Shown here: one piece after another, positions 41,800 through 50,017 of the stretch
How the letters are laid out: each line of letters starts with the position of its first letter
Position numbering within the stretch: position 1 is the stretch's first letter
Source of the DNA: Opitutaceae bacterium
GTDB taxonomy: Bacteria > Verrucomicrobiota > Verrucomicrobiia > Opitutales > Opitutaceae
DNA: 64,000 nt
NCBI GenBank assembly: GCA_024233285.1
Contig: JACKPU010000001.1
Location: 496,001 to 560,000, forward strand
Reading direction: 5' to 3'
Position numbers and translations under genes: made by a program
Notes under the pieces: generated by a model
The model's database searches: none
Told to the model about the DNA's origin: nothing
What the model saw: the letters and a program-made list of their open reading frames with translations, nothing else

Positions 41800-41994
41800 G
41801 GGGTGAAGGAGACTGATTGACGGTCGATGGGGTGGTGAACCCGACGTGAATCAGGAGTTGGCCGCCGTGGCAAAATCGAACCCCAGGTCGGCCGAAATAT
41901 TGGCAATCGTCGTGATGACGCCTGGCAGGGTGAAGCGGGTGCGGCTAGCGCAGTCGTCGCGCGATGGATGCGCGTTGCCCCGCTGTGCGTCAGT
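41800..41994. other. Intergenic region between esterase and dnaE2
   Basis: A 195-base gap, both flanking genes leftward. Beyond the dnaE2 stop the same frame stays open to a TGA at 41851-41853, spelling a protein-like segment (RFTLPGVITTIANISADLGF), but DnaE2 already ends at the usual place. It may be a gene remnant or chance. No clear terminator. Confidence 0.35.
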
Positions 41995-44900
41995 TCAATG
42001 GAAATTATGACTCGCCTGCTCGGGCAGTTGGGTGGACCGGAGGGGCTCGATCCGCTCCGCCTTGACGTGGACCACGCCGTCTTGGATCTGCACCGGACCC
42101 TCCACGATGAGGGCGGGGGTCTGGGTCACGATCAACCGGTTGGATTCAAAAAAGTCGGCGTAGAGGATCGCGTTCGCGATGCCGGTTTCGTCCTCGAGCG
42201 AAAGGAATACGATCCCTTTGGCGGTCCCGGGCCTTTGCCGGCAAATGACGCTACCGCCCACGCGCACGCGCGTGCCATTCGGCGCCAGTGCCAGCTCGTC
42301 GGCGCGCCATAGGTCGGGGAATTGGGGGCGAAGGTGTTTCATCGGATGCTCTCCGGTGGTCAGCCCCATGCAGGCAAAGTCCGCCTGGATGCGCTCGATG
42401 ATCGTCATCGGCGTCAAAAGCCGTTCGGAGTCATCCTGGGTCCGGGCATGGGCGAAAAGGTCGAATTCCAAGTCCATCTTGGCCGATTCCCACAGGGCTT
42501 GGCGGCGTGATCCGGCCAGTGCATTCAGGGCCCCCGCGGAGGCGAGGGTGTGGCGTTCCCGGCGGCTCATTTTGGTGCGACGGATGAAGTCGGCGACGGA
42601 GGCAAAGGGCTGGCCGGAACGGGCCGTCAAGATCGATTGGATCGCTGCGGTCTGGAGGCCCCGGACGGACCTCAGGCCCACGCGAATAACGCGGTCTCCC
42701 TCGACGGTGGCGCCCGCCGCCGAGTGCAGCACGCACACCGGCCGGACGGCGAGCCCGTGCCGGCGGGCATCTTGAATCAGGGTGGCCGGAGAATAGAAGC
42801 CCATGGGCTGGGCGTTGAGGAGCCCCACGTAGAACTCGGCCGGCCGATGGACTTTCAGGTAAGCCGAGGCATAGGCGATGAGCGCAAACGAAAGCGCGTG
42901 CGATTCGGGAAAGCTGTATAGGGCGAAAGAACTCAAGGCGTGGAGAATCTTTGCGGAAGCCGCGGGCGCGGTGTGCGTGGCCGCCAGGGCCACGCGCAGT
43001 TTCCCCTGCATGCGCTGCATCCGCGCTTCGTTGCGTTTGAAGTCGATGGACCGGCGCAGTTCGTCGGCTTCCTCCGCGGTGAAATTGGCCAACTCCATCG
43101 CAATCCTGAGCAACTGTTCCTGGAAGAGGACGACCCCGTAGGTGCGCTTGAGGATCGGTTCGAGCCGCGGATCCCAATAGCTCACCGGCTCACGGCCGGC
43201 GCGTCGATCAATGAGGGGATGAACCGCCTCGCCTTGGATGGGCCCGGGCCGGATAATTGCCACTTGGAGCGCGAGATCGTAGAAACTTCGCGGCCGGAAA
43301 CGCGGCAACGTGCTCATCTGGGCCCGTGACTCGACTTGGAACAGACCGATCGTGTCGGCGCGACAAAGCATATCGTAGGTGGCCGGATCGTCCTTGGGCA
43401 TGCGGGCCAGGTCCACCGGGACGCCCCGCTCCTGGCATAATTGCAGCGTGGATTCGACGGCCGCCATCATCCCCAGCCCCAGCAGGTCCACCTTGACGAT
43501 GCCAACATCCTCGCAATCGGTTTTGTCCCACTCGATCACAAAGCGTCCGGGCATGGCTGCATTCTCCATCGGCACGACGTCATCCAGCCGTCCGGCGCAC
43601 AGCACGACCCCGCCGGAGTGTTGTCCGATGTGGCGGGGGAGGCCGACGGTGCGCTGCACGAGGTCGGCCAGCACCGGCATCCGGGGATGATCGGCCGTAA
43701 TGCCGGCCATGCTGAGTTGTTCCTGAAATTCCAGAGTGTGCCGGTAATCACCCCCGGCGAAGAGGCTGGTGAAGCGATCGAGCACGTCGTCCGTGAAGCC
43801 CAGCACTTTGCCCATCTCGCGCATGGTGTTCCGGCTCCGGTAGCAGATTACGTTTGCCGTCATCGCCGAGCGGCCCGGGTAGCGGCGGAAGACTTCCTGG
43901 ATAACGCGTTCGCGCTGGGCCCCGCTGGGCAGATCAATGTCGATGTCCGGCCAGCCCACCCGGCCCTCGGAAAGAAATCGTTCAAAGAGCAATTGCTGGC
44001 CGATGGGATCAACCGCCGTGATGCCAAGCGCGTAGCAAACAACCGAGTTGGCGGCGGAGCCACGGCCTTGCGCGAGGATGCCCTGCTCCCGGCAAAAATT
44101 GCAGATGTCCCAAACGACCAGGAAGTATCCGGCAAAACCCAGCTTCGCGATGATCGTCAGTTCCTTTTCGATCTGGCGCCGCAGCTGCAACGAAACAAAG
44201 CCGTAGCGCTGGCTCGCGCCAAAATAGGTCATCTTCTTGAGATAACTATCCGCGCACTCGCCGGCCGGCACCGCATAGTCGGGAAAACGGTAACCGAGAT
44301 TATCCAGGCTGAACGACACCTGTTCGGCCAAGATCTCGGTGTTGCGGATCGCTTCGGGCAGGTCGGCAAAGAGGGCGGCCATCAGCGCCGGCGATTTCAC
44401 GGCTCGCTCGGCGTTCCGTTCGAGCAGGCGTCCGGCGGTGTCCACGGTCTGTCGGTGACGTAGGCAAGTGAAGGCATCCGCCACGCGGCGTTGTTCCCGC
44501 TCGGCATAAAGCACGCCATTCGTCGCGAGGAGCGGCAGGCGGTGCCGGCGGGCCAGTTCAACCAGTGCACCCTCGGCGATGTCTTCGTTGCGCACCCGAT
44601 GGCGTTGCAACTCAACATGCACCCGGCCGGGGAATGCGTCGATCAACCGCTGCAGCGCGGATTCCATCCCGGGTTTGTCGCCGCGATCCCACGCCCGCCG
44701 CAGCGGTCCGTCCTCGTCGCCGGTGAGCGCAAACAAGCCATCGCTGTGGGCCGCCAGTTCTTCCCAAGCGACGGCCCCGGCACCCTTCGGACTGCGCAAC
44801 TTGGCCGCCGTGAGCATCCGGCAAAGATTCCGGTAGCCGGTCCGGTTCGCGGCCAGCAAGGGGAGGGCACTGCCGTCATCGAGCGTCACCTCGGCCCCGA

Positions 44901-45087
44901 CGATGTGCCGGAGGCCGTCACTCTTGGCCGCAAGATGCGCCCGCACGGATGAATAGATGCCATTGCGTTCCGTCAGGGCAAATCCACCGACGCCATGCCG
45001 GGCACAAGCCTTCGCCACATCCTCCGGTGATGACGCGCCCCGGAGAAAGCTGAACGCCGATTTTGCATGGAGTTCGACGTAGGGCAT
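41995..45087 (-). CDS. dnaE2: Error-prone DNA polymerase III alpha-type subunit DnaE2
   Basis: A 1030-residue C-family polymerase, the normal length for DnaE2 (about 1050) and shorter than replicative DnaE. The N-terminal PHP domain starts PYVELHAKSAFSFLRGASSPE; the palm has GWPDIDIDLPSG with the catalytic Asp pair and YPGRSAMTANVICYRSRNTMREMGK; DELRRSIDFKR and the helix-hairpin-helix and OB regions follow. The protein ends SHNFH, like the SRDFH end of DnaE2. It performs translesion synthesis during the SOS response with ImuB. Its start overlaps the imuB stop by one base (TGATG). Confidence 0.97.
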   Translation of the reverse strand: MPYVELHAKSAFSFLRGASSPEDVAKACARHGVGGFALTERNGIYSSVRAHLAAKSDGLRHIVGAEVTLDDGSALPLLAANRTGYRNLCRMLTAAKLRSPKGAGAVAWEELAAHSDGLFALTGDEDGPLRRAWDRGDKPGMESALQRLIDAFPGRVHVELQRHRVRNEDIAEGALVELARRHRLPLLATNGVLYAEREQRRVADAFTCLRHRQTVDTAGRLLERNAERAVKSPALMAALFADLPEAIRNTEILAEQVSFSLDNLGYRFPDYAVPAGECADSYLKKMTYFGASQRYGFVSLQLRRQIEKELTIIAKLGFAGYFLVVWDICNFCREQGILAQGRGSAANSVVCYALGITAVDPIGQQLLFERFLSEGRVGWPDIDIDLPSGAQRERVIQEVFRRYPGRSAMTANVICYRSRNTMREMGKVLGFTDDVLDRFTSLFAGGDYRHTLEFQEQLSMAGITADHPRMPVLADLVQRTVGLPRHIGQHSGGVVLCAGRLDDVVPMENAAMPGRFVIEWDKTDCEDVGIVKVDLLGLGMMAAVESTLQLCQERGVPVDLARMPKDDPATYDMLCRADTIGLFQVESRAQMSTLPRFRPRSFYDLALQVAIIRPGPIQGEAVHPLIDRRAGREPVSYWDPRLEPILKRTYGVVLFQEQLLRIAMELANFTAEEADELRRSIDFKRNEARMQRMQGKLRVALAATHTAPAASAKILHALSSFALYSFPESHALSFALIAYASAYLKVHRPAEFYVGLLNAQPMGFYSPATLIQDARRHGLAVRPVCVLHSAAGATVEGDRVIRVGLRSVRGLQTAAIQSILTARSGQPFASVADFIRRTKMSRRERHTLASAGALNALAGSRRQALWESAKMDLEFDLFAHARTQDDSERLLTPMTIIERIQADFACMGLTTGEHPMKHLRPQFPDLWRADELALAPNGTRVRVGGSVICRQRPGTAKGIVFLSLEDETGIANAILYADFFESNRLIVTQTPALIVEGPVQIQDGVVHVKAERIEPLRSTQLPEQASHNFH

Positions 45088-46532
45088 CAGTCATAGAGCC
45101 CCTCGATGAACCACCCTCCGGGAGCATGCAGCAAACGATAGAGCCCGGTTCCGACTTTGATGTCCCACTCCTCGCGCGCCCACGCGGTGGGCGACCACCA
45201 CTCGCCGTTGGCGCGAAAGGGCCGGCGCAGCACGGTCACGGCGCCCGTGATCAAGGCGGATTCAAGGAAGGTGGGTTGCGCGGCGGTCAGTTCCACGGTG
45301 GCCGCGACCGGCGGCCGGAGCCGCCACAGAAGTGGTCCAAAAGGTTCCGGGCCCGCCGGCCGGCGTCGAGCGGGGATCATCGCCGGGGGGGACGAGAGCT
45401 CCACTTCGTCCGGGCGGTGGCGGTGGCCTTGTCGTGGAGTGCCGACCTTGTCCGTCCCCACGACTGCGGCGATGCGCCCGAGGGTCGTGTAGAACAGCGG
45501 CGCGTCTTTCAGTCCGGTGTCGAACAGCCCTTCCTGTTGCTCCAATCGTCTTGCCGGCACCGCTTCAAGGCTCACCCCCATGATGGCCGCGTCAGTCTGA
45601 AGCCCGGACAAGTGATTGGCCAACACGGCAAAGAGCACGTCGGCGTCCGCGGTCGGCTCGGGTAGCTCGAAGTCGCGCCGGTAGACGGCTTCCGAGACCA
45701 AGGTCAGGCCGAGGGCGAGGCGATTGGCGCCACCGCCGAACTGACCGACTTCGGCGGCGAGGCGTTCGCAGAAGCGCCGGAGGATGAAGAGCAACGGCTC
45801 CAGGGTTTCGACGGCGTCCTCCAATTCCATCGTGGCTAGGTGTCGCACTGGAAATGGCGCGGCCTGAATGGGGGCATGCCACTCGCCGGCCGCACGTGAC
45901 CAAAGCTCGGCGCCGCGGTTGCCCCAACGGCTGACAACCGCGGCCCGGGGGAACTGGGTGATCGCGCCCAAGGTCTTCAGCCCAAGATCAGAAAACAGGC
46001 GTTCCTCCTCCGGGGTGAGCTCAAGCATTTGCACCGGCAACCCGGCCAGAAACCCGCGCGCATCGTCCACCACCTTGACCGGCCGGGCCACATGGGCGGC
46101 GTAACGGGCGATCAGGGCGGTCGGGCCCACGCCGATGCGAACCGCCAGATCGTGCGCGGCGAGTCCGCCCCGAACATTTTCCAGAACCGAATCCACTCGG
46201 GTGAGGTTGACGCCCCGGAGATCAATCGTGCAGCGCCCGCTGGTCGTGGGCTCGACGCGCGGGGACAACGTCCAGGCGGCTGTGAGCAGCAGCGCGGCCG
46301 CTTCCCGTTCGGCATCGGGCGAGGGCGGCAGGAGTTGCAAGCCCGGGCAATCGGCCAATGCCTGGGCGGCGGAAGAGCCGGGCCGAACCGCCTGTGCCAG
46401 AGCATTAACCTGTGTGATCACCGCGCGGCGGCCCGTTCCCTGCAGCAGGCCCACCGGTTCGTGGCGCAGCGCCGGGCGCATCCGCAGCCAGGCTTGAAGC
46501 GAAAAATCCGGCAGTTCGAGCACCGCGAACAT
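45087..46532 (-). CDS. imuB: ImuB, inactive Y-family polymerase homolog
   Basis: A 481-residue protein beginning MFAVLELPDFSLQAWLRMRP. ImuB proteins are Y-family (DinB-like) relatives that lack the catalytic acidic residues and act as the bridge between the beta clamp, ImuA and DnaE2. Here the expected first catalytic Asp position reads LELPDFSLQA without a D-x-D-like pair, and CTIDLRGVNLTR lacks the SxDE acidic pair, as expected. The C-terminal part (RRRPAGPEPFGPLLWRLRPP onward) matches the ImuB tail. A longer open frame upstream is not used: this ATG overlaps the imuA stop by one base. Confidence 0.93.
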   Translation of the reverse strand: MFAVLELPDFSLQAWLRMRPALRHEPVGLLQGTGRRAVITQVNALAQAVRPGSSAAQALADCPGLQLLPPSPDAEREAAALLLTAAWTLSPRVEPTTSGRCTIDLRGVNLTRVDSVLENVRGGLAAHDLAVRIGVGPTALIARYAAHVARPVKVVDDARGFLAGLPVQMLELTPEEERLFSDLGLKTLGAITQFPRAAVVSRWGNRGAELWSRAAGEWHAPIQAAPFPVRHLATMELEDAVETLEPLLFILRRFCERLAAEVGQFGGGANRLALGLTLVSEAVYRRDFELPEPTADADVLFAVLANHLSGLQTDAAIMGVSLEAVPARRLEQQEGLFDTGLKDAPLFYTTLGRIAAVVGTDKVGTPRQGHRHRPDEVELSSPPAMIPARRRPAGPEPFGPLLWRLRPPVAATVELTAAQPTFLESALITGAVTVLRRPFRANGEWWSPTAWAREEWDIKVGTGLYRLLHAPGGWFIEGLYD

Positions 46533-47185
46533 CAGGCGGATGCCTCCAGCGGCCGGCTGCGCCGGCGTTGCAGCGCCGGGGCCAGCGCTTCGACGATGGC
46601 CCGGCGTGGCAAGGTGAGGGTTTCCGGCCGCAGGCCGGCGGTGAATGCGACCCGGAACGCGGCATTGGGCACCAGGGCAGAATCCGACTGAATGAGCACG
46701 GCCGTCTCGGCTTGTTCCGCCGCGCGCTGCAGGCGCGTCCAAACCGAGTCCTTGGTCCGCATCAATTCCCGCAACGATCGACCCCGAAGATCAATTACCG
46801 TCACGGCATAGTTTGGATCCCGTGCGACCAGATCCGCCACCCGCCAGCATTCGTCCAAAGTCGCACAGCGCACCCACACGACATGGGCAACGGCGTCATC
46901 ATCGAGGCCCTCGGGATCGAAGGCATCGGCTGCATCCACCAAGGCGATCCGCTTTCCCGCCTGCCGGGTGGTGGCAAGCAGGCTGGACAACGCCGTCTGA
47001 CTTCCCGTGGAAACCGCCGCCGAAACCAATTCCGTCAGGACTCCCGTGCGCAAGCCGCCGCCGAGGATGTCATCGAGTCCGGCGACCCCCGTGGGGATGA
47101 GCCGGGCCGGCTTCGGCCGCGCGCATGGGTGGCGCTCGTCGAGCAGACGGCGCAAGGCAACGACCTTGTCGGACCCGGAAGACAT
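46532..47185 (-). CDS. imuA: ImuA, RecA/SulA-like mutagenesis protein
   Basis: A 217-residue protein with RecA-fold features: PARLIPTGVAGLDDILGGGLRTGVLTELVS near the N-terminus, followed by VLTELVSAAVSTGSQTALSSLL, where the Walker A loop is degenerate (STGSQTA), typical for ImuA/SulA-like proteins. It helps ImuB and DnaE2 form the mutasome. I start at MSSGSDKVVALRRLL; a TTG five codons upstream (47200) is an alternative. The gene follows lexA by about 20 bases. Confidence 0.92.
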   Translation of the reverse strand: MSSGSDKVVALRRLLDERHPCARPKPARLIPTGVAGLDDILGGGLRTGVLTELVSAAVSTGSQTALSSLLATTRQAGKRIALVDAADAFDPEGLDDDAVAHVVWVRCATLDECWRVADLVARDPNYAVTVIDLRGRSLRELMRTKDSVWTRLQRAAEQAETAVLIQSDSALVPNAAFRVAFTAGLRPETLTLPRRAIVEALAPALQRRRSRPLEASA

Positions 47186-47206
47186 AACAATGCGGGGCAA
47201 TCGCTT

Positions 47207-47824
47207 TCATCGTTTGCCGCGGCCGATCACCCCGACAAGCACACCCTGGATGGTGAGGTTCTCGGCGGGAATGAGATCGCGGTAGCGCGAATTTTCGGCG
47301 CGCAAGACGGTGCGCCGTCCCTCCCGGACGACGCGTTTGAGTGTGCTCTGGCCGTCGATAAGCGCGGCCACAATCTGACCCGGTTCTGCCGGTGCCTGTC
47401 GCAGCAAGGCGATGTCCCCGTCTGCAATCTGGGCGCCGATCATCGAATCACCCCGAACGTGCAGGGCGTAAAGTCCTTTGGCTGAGCGCAGACCATGGGT
47501 GCGCGGGTCGATGCGGATGATTTCGTCGGCCTCAGCCGGATTCTCCACCGGGAGACCGGCGGGAATGGTTCCGTAAACCGGGACACTGAAAAAATAGCCC
47601 TGCACCTCCCGGGCTTTCGCGGACCACGAACGGCCGTCCCCGCTTTGCGTCACCATGCCCTTGCGGGCGAGGGCTTGGATGTGTTTGAGCGCGGCGTTCA
47701 CACTCGCGAAACCGAACTCGTCGCGGATTTCCCGCAGGGATGGCGGCCGGTTGTGCGCTTCCTGGTGCCGCACGACAAATGCCAGGATGCTTTCTTGGGC
47801 TTCGGTTAGCGTTGAAGTGGACAT
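47207..47824 (-). CDS. lexA: LexA repressor of the SOS mutagenesis cassette
   Basis: A 205-residue LexA. The winged helix (about 1-70) has LTEAQESILAFVVRHQ and PPSLREIRDEFGFASVNAALKHIQAL. The self-cleavage bond is A89-G90 (GTIPAGLP), nucleophile S127 (RGDSMIGAQI), general base K163 (STLKRVVRE). The start MSTSTLTEAQ is chosen over a 12-codon longer one because LexA proteins begin just before the LTxxQ segment; a palindrome GTGGACATATGTCCAC covers this start codon. It should repress itself and the imuA-imuB-dnaE2 genes until RecA triggers cleavage. It sits 39 bases after the SRAP gene. Confidence 0.96.
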   Translation of the reverse strand: MSTSTLTEAQESILAFVVRHQEAHNRPPSLREIRDEFGFASVNAALKHIQALARKGMVTQSGDGRSWSAKAREVQGYFFSVPVYGTIPAGLPVENPAEADEIIRIDPRTHGLRSAKGLYALHVRGDSMIGAQIADGDIALLRQAPAEPGQIVAALIDGQSTLKRVVREGRRTVLRAENSRYRDLIPAENLTIQGVLVGVIGRGKR

Positions 47825-47832
47825 ATGTCCAC
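47817..47832. promoter_or_regulatory. LexA box 1 (perfect palindrome on lexA start codon)
   Basis: GTGGACATATGTCCAC is a perfect 16-bp palindrome spanning the lexA ATG (47824-47822). A LexA-type GTGGAC-N4-GTCCAC operator here would block both transcription and initiation. Known LexA boxes vary between phyla; function is inferred from position. Confidence 0.75.
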
Positions 47833-47834
47833 GG

Positions 47835-47850
47835 GTGGACGTTCGTCCAC
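47835..47850. promoter_or_regulatory. LexA box 2 upstream of lexA
   Basis: GTGGACGTTCGTCCAC repeats the arms of box 1 with a GTTC spacer, two bases away and 18 bases centre to centre. TTGACA lies just upstream (47860-47855 on the minus strand), so both boxes fall in the promoter. Confidence 0.75.
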
Positions 47851-47863
47851 TTGCTGTCAAGCG

Positions 47864-48559
47864 TCAGAAGCCCAATCCGAGTTGATCGGGCCGGGGCGGG
47901 GCGGGGGCGAGACACGCAGGGCCTTCGTGTTTAACATGGTTGGCGAAGTCGGATATCGCCCGTTCCTCCATGGCCTCGGCCGGATAACTGCGGGCGATTT
48001 CCGCAAACTCGGATTGCTCCATGGGTGCCGGATCAAGCCAGCGCGCGAGCCGGTTATCGGGCAGGATCAAGGGCATCCGGTCATGGTATTTTCCAACCAC
48101 GTCGTTGGGCGCGACGGTTATGATATAGAAATGGGGCTTCACCTGATCCTGCGGACTGCCCTCCTGCCAGATCGCGGCCATCGTGTAGGGCCGACCGTGC
48201 GAAAGGCGGAAGAGATGAGGCCATTTGTTGCCCTGTCCATCGGTTTCCCAATCGATGAAACCGGTGGTTGGGATCAGGCACCGGTGTGACGCCAATTGCG
48301 TCTTGAAGGTGCGCTTGGCCAGCAGGGTTTCGGCTCGCGCATTGCCCACCACTTTGCCGACCCCCGGGATGGTATGGCCGAACTGCATGGCCCGGGTCTC
48401 GATTTGCTTGGCGGGAGCCACGACTGCGGGGGCCATTTGCATCAACCCCAAATTGTAACGCGCCGTCACCCATGCCGGCGGGCCCACCGGAACACCGAGT
48501 ATCCGCGTAAGCTCGCGGAAAGCGCTTTCAGGGTCGATTAATGTGTAGCGATTACACAC
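47864..48559 (-). CDS. SRAP-family protein (YedK/HMCES-like abasic-site DNA-protein crosslinker)
   Basis: A 231-residue SOS response-associated peptidase-type protein. I start at the GTG that places Cys at position 2 (MCNRYTL), because SRAP proteins use the free N-terminal Cys2 to crosslink abasic sites; a longer ATG-type start 36 bases upstream would bury it. Other active-site residues are N73 (VVGNARAE), E105 (FIDWE) and H159 (YHDRMPLIL). It protects single-stranded abasic DNA from mutagenic bypass. Its position next to the lexA-imuA-imuB-dnaE2 cassette, 39 bases upstream on the same strand, ties it to DNA-damage handling. Confidence 0.95.
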   Translation of the reverse strand: MCNRYTLIDPESAFRELTRILGVPVGPPAWVTARYNLGLMQMAPAVVAPAKQIETRAMQFGHTIPGVGKVVGNARAETLLAKRTFKTQLASHRCLIPTTGFIDWETDGQGNKWPHLFRLSHGRPYTMAAIWQEGSPQDQVKPHFYIITVAPNDVVGKYHDRMPLILPDNRLARWLDPAPMEQSEFAEIARSYPAEAMEERAISDFANHVKHEGPACLAPAPPRPDQLGLGF

Positions 48560-48637
48560 GCCTCTGCGTCTAGCAGCCCGGACCGGAATGACCATCCGAA
48601 TTCCATCGGCCCGCAGTTGTGGCCGGGTGGCGAGGGT

Positions 48638-48713
<76 letters not shown>

Positions 48714-48950
48714 GTTCCGCGTCAGAGTTGTCATGACGGTGGCGGTGTCGAGTCAATCGCACAAACGCAGGGGACTGGTCCCCTGTGCCGTTTCGCATCG
48801 CGAACGGGGTGTCGGCGTGAGACGCCTCGAAACTAACCGTTGAGCTACAGGCCCGCAATGGCGGGAGTGTTATTAACGAACGAAGCGCGTCGAGTTAAAT
48901 GACAAACCCGGGCATTGGCATGACCGGCAAAAGTCTGGAGGCTGCCTAGT
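48714..48950. other. Intergenic region with tRNA relic
   Basis: This stretch upstream of the 2-hydroxyacid dehydrogenase contains a duplicated tRNA 5' segment (48833-48855), a short inverted repeat CAGGGGACTGGTCCCCTG at 48768-48785 without a T run, and GGAGG at 48937-48941 serving the downstream ATG. I see no gene. Confidence 0.6.
48833..48855 (-). pseudogene. Truncated duplicate of tRNA 5' part
   Basis: The 23 bases corresponding to the tRNA acceptor 5' strand and D arm are identical to 48692-48714, 141 bases away. TCCCCTG, which abuts this segment in the intact tRNA, lies at 48779-48785 with about 47 unrelated bases between. It cannot form a tRNA; a remnant of a duplicated or interrupted tRNA gene. 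Confidence 0.75.
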
Positions 48951-49892
48951 ATGACTATCGTGGTATTGGATGGCTACGCGTTGAATCCCGGCGATCTCGA
49001 CTGGGCGCCGTTGCGCGCGCTGGGCGAGGTGGCGATTCATGACCGCACGCCGGTCGACCAGATTGTGGCGCGGGCAGAAGACGCCGAGGTGGTGCTGACC
49101 AACAAGTGCCCGCTCTCGGCGGAAACCCTGGCGCGGTTGCCCAAGCTCAAGTTCATCGGCGTGCTCGCGACCGGTTTCAATGTCGTCGACGTGGCGGCGG
49201 CGCGGGCGCGCGGGATTCCCGTGAGCAACGTGCCGATCTACGGCACGCGCTCGGTGGCGCAGCATGTCTTCGCGCTGATCCTCGCGCACACCCAGCGCGT
49301 GGAAACGCATGCGGCCGCCGTGCGCGCGGGCCGCTGGAGCGGGAATGCGGACTGGTGCTTTTGGGACACCCCGCTCACCGAGCTCGATGGCAAGGTGCTC
49401 GGCATCGTCGGCCACGGGCGCATCGGCCGGGCCGTCGCGGACCTGGGCCGCGCGTTTGGCATGAACGTGATCGTGCATTCGCGCAGTGCGAAAGACGGTG
49501 TCGAACAGGTGGGCCTCGACGAATTGTTTCAGCGCGCCGACGTGGTTTCGCTGCATTGCCCGCTCACGCCGGAAACGCAGGGGCTCGTGAACGCGAAGCG
49601 CCTCGCGCTGATGAAGCGCGACGCGTTGTTGGTCAACACGGGCCGCGGGCCGTTGATCGTGGAAGCCGACTTGGCCGCCGCGCTCAATGCCGGGCGGATC
49701 GGTGGCGCGGCGCTCGACGTGCTTTCGAGCGAGCCGCCGCCGGCGGACAACCCGCTGCTCACCGCGAAGAACTGCCTGATCACCCCGCACATCGCGTGGG
49801 CGACGAAGGCCGCGCGCGCCCGTTTGCTGGGCACGGTGGTGGACAACATCCGCGCGTTCGCCGCGGGCAAACCGCGGAACGTGGTGAATTGA
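48951..49892 (+). CDS. D-2-hydroxyacid dehydrogenase (glycerate/hydroxypyruvate reductase type)
   Basis: A 313-residue NAD(P)-dependent D-isomer-specific dehydrogenase. The substrate lobe has LKFIGVLATGFNVVD; the nucleotide motif GHGRIG lies at 154-159; catalytic R232 (NTGRGPLI), E261 (SSEPPPADNPLL) and H280 (TPHIAW) are present. Close in pattern to glycerate dehydrogenase/hydroxypyruvate reductase. GGAGG nine bases before the ATG and a strong terminator after the stop suggest a single-gene transcript. Confidence 0.94.
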   Translation: MTIVVLDGYALNPGDLDWAPLRALGEVAIHDRTPVDQIVARAEDAEVVLTNKCPLSAETLARLPKLKFIGVLATGFNVVDVAAARARGIPVSNVPIYGTRSVAQHVFALILAHTQRVETHAAAVRAGRWSGNADWCFWDTPLTELDGKVLGIVGHGRIGRAVADLGRAFGMNVIVHSRSAKDGVEQVGLDELFQRADVVSLHCPLTPETQGLVNAKRLALMKRDALLVNTGRGPLIVEADLAAALNAGRIGGAALDVLSSEPPPADNPLLTAKNCLITPHIAWATKAARARLLGTVVDNIRAFAAGKPRNVVN

Positions 49893-49964
49893 GGGTGGGT
49901 TCGGCGCGGGGGCCGGCTTGCAGTCGGAGAGCACCGCCAGCCGGTTTGGGCGTGGATCCGAACA

Positions 49965-49998
49965 CCGGCGGGAAAACTAATCCCGGCCGGATTTTTTT
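49965..49998 (+). terminator. Intrinsic terminator after 2-hydroxyacid dehydrogenase
   Basis: Arms CCGGCGGGA (49965-49973) and TCCCGGCCGG (49981-49990) pair over nine positions with one bulged G; the loop is seven bases, and A followed by seven T (49992-49998) completes a canonical rho-independent terminator on the plus strand. Confidence 0.85.
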
Positions 49999-50017
49999 CC
50001 GCATCGCGCCGCCCGGG

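Noticed and set aside
45087..46742. Longer start for imuB, adding about 70 residues
   Set aside because: The extra part overlaps imuA out of frame and is Arg/Pro/Gly-rich; ImuB proteins start at the MFAVLELP-type segment.
48768..48785. CAGGGGACTGGTCCCCTG as a transcription terminator for the tRNA
   Set aside because: It lies upstream of the leftward tRNA, has only a two-base loop and no T run; it resembles a leftover of the duplicated tRNA segment.
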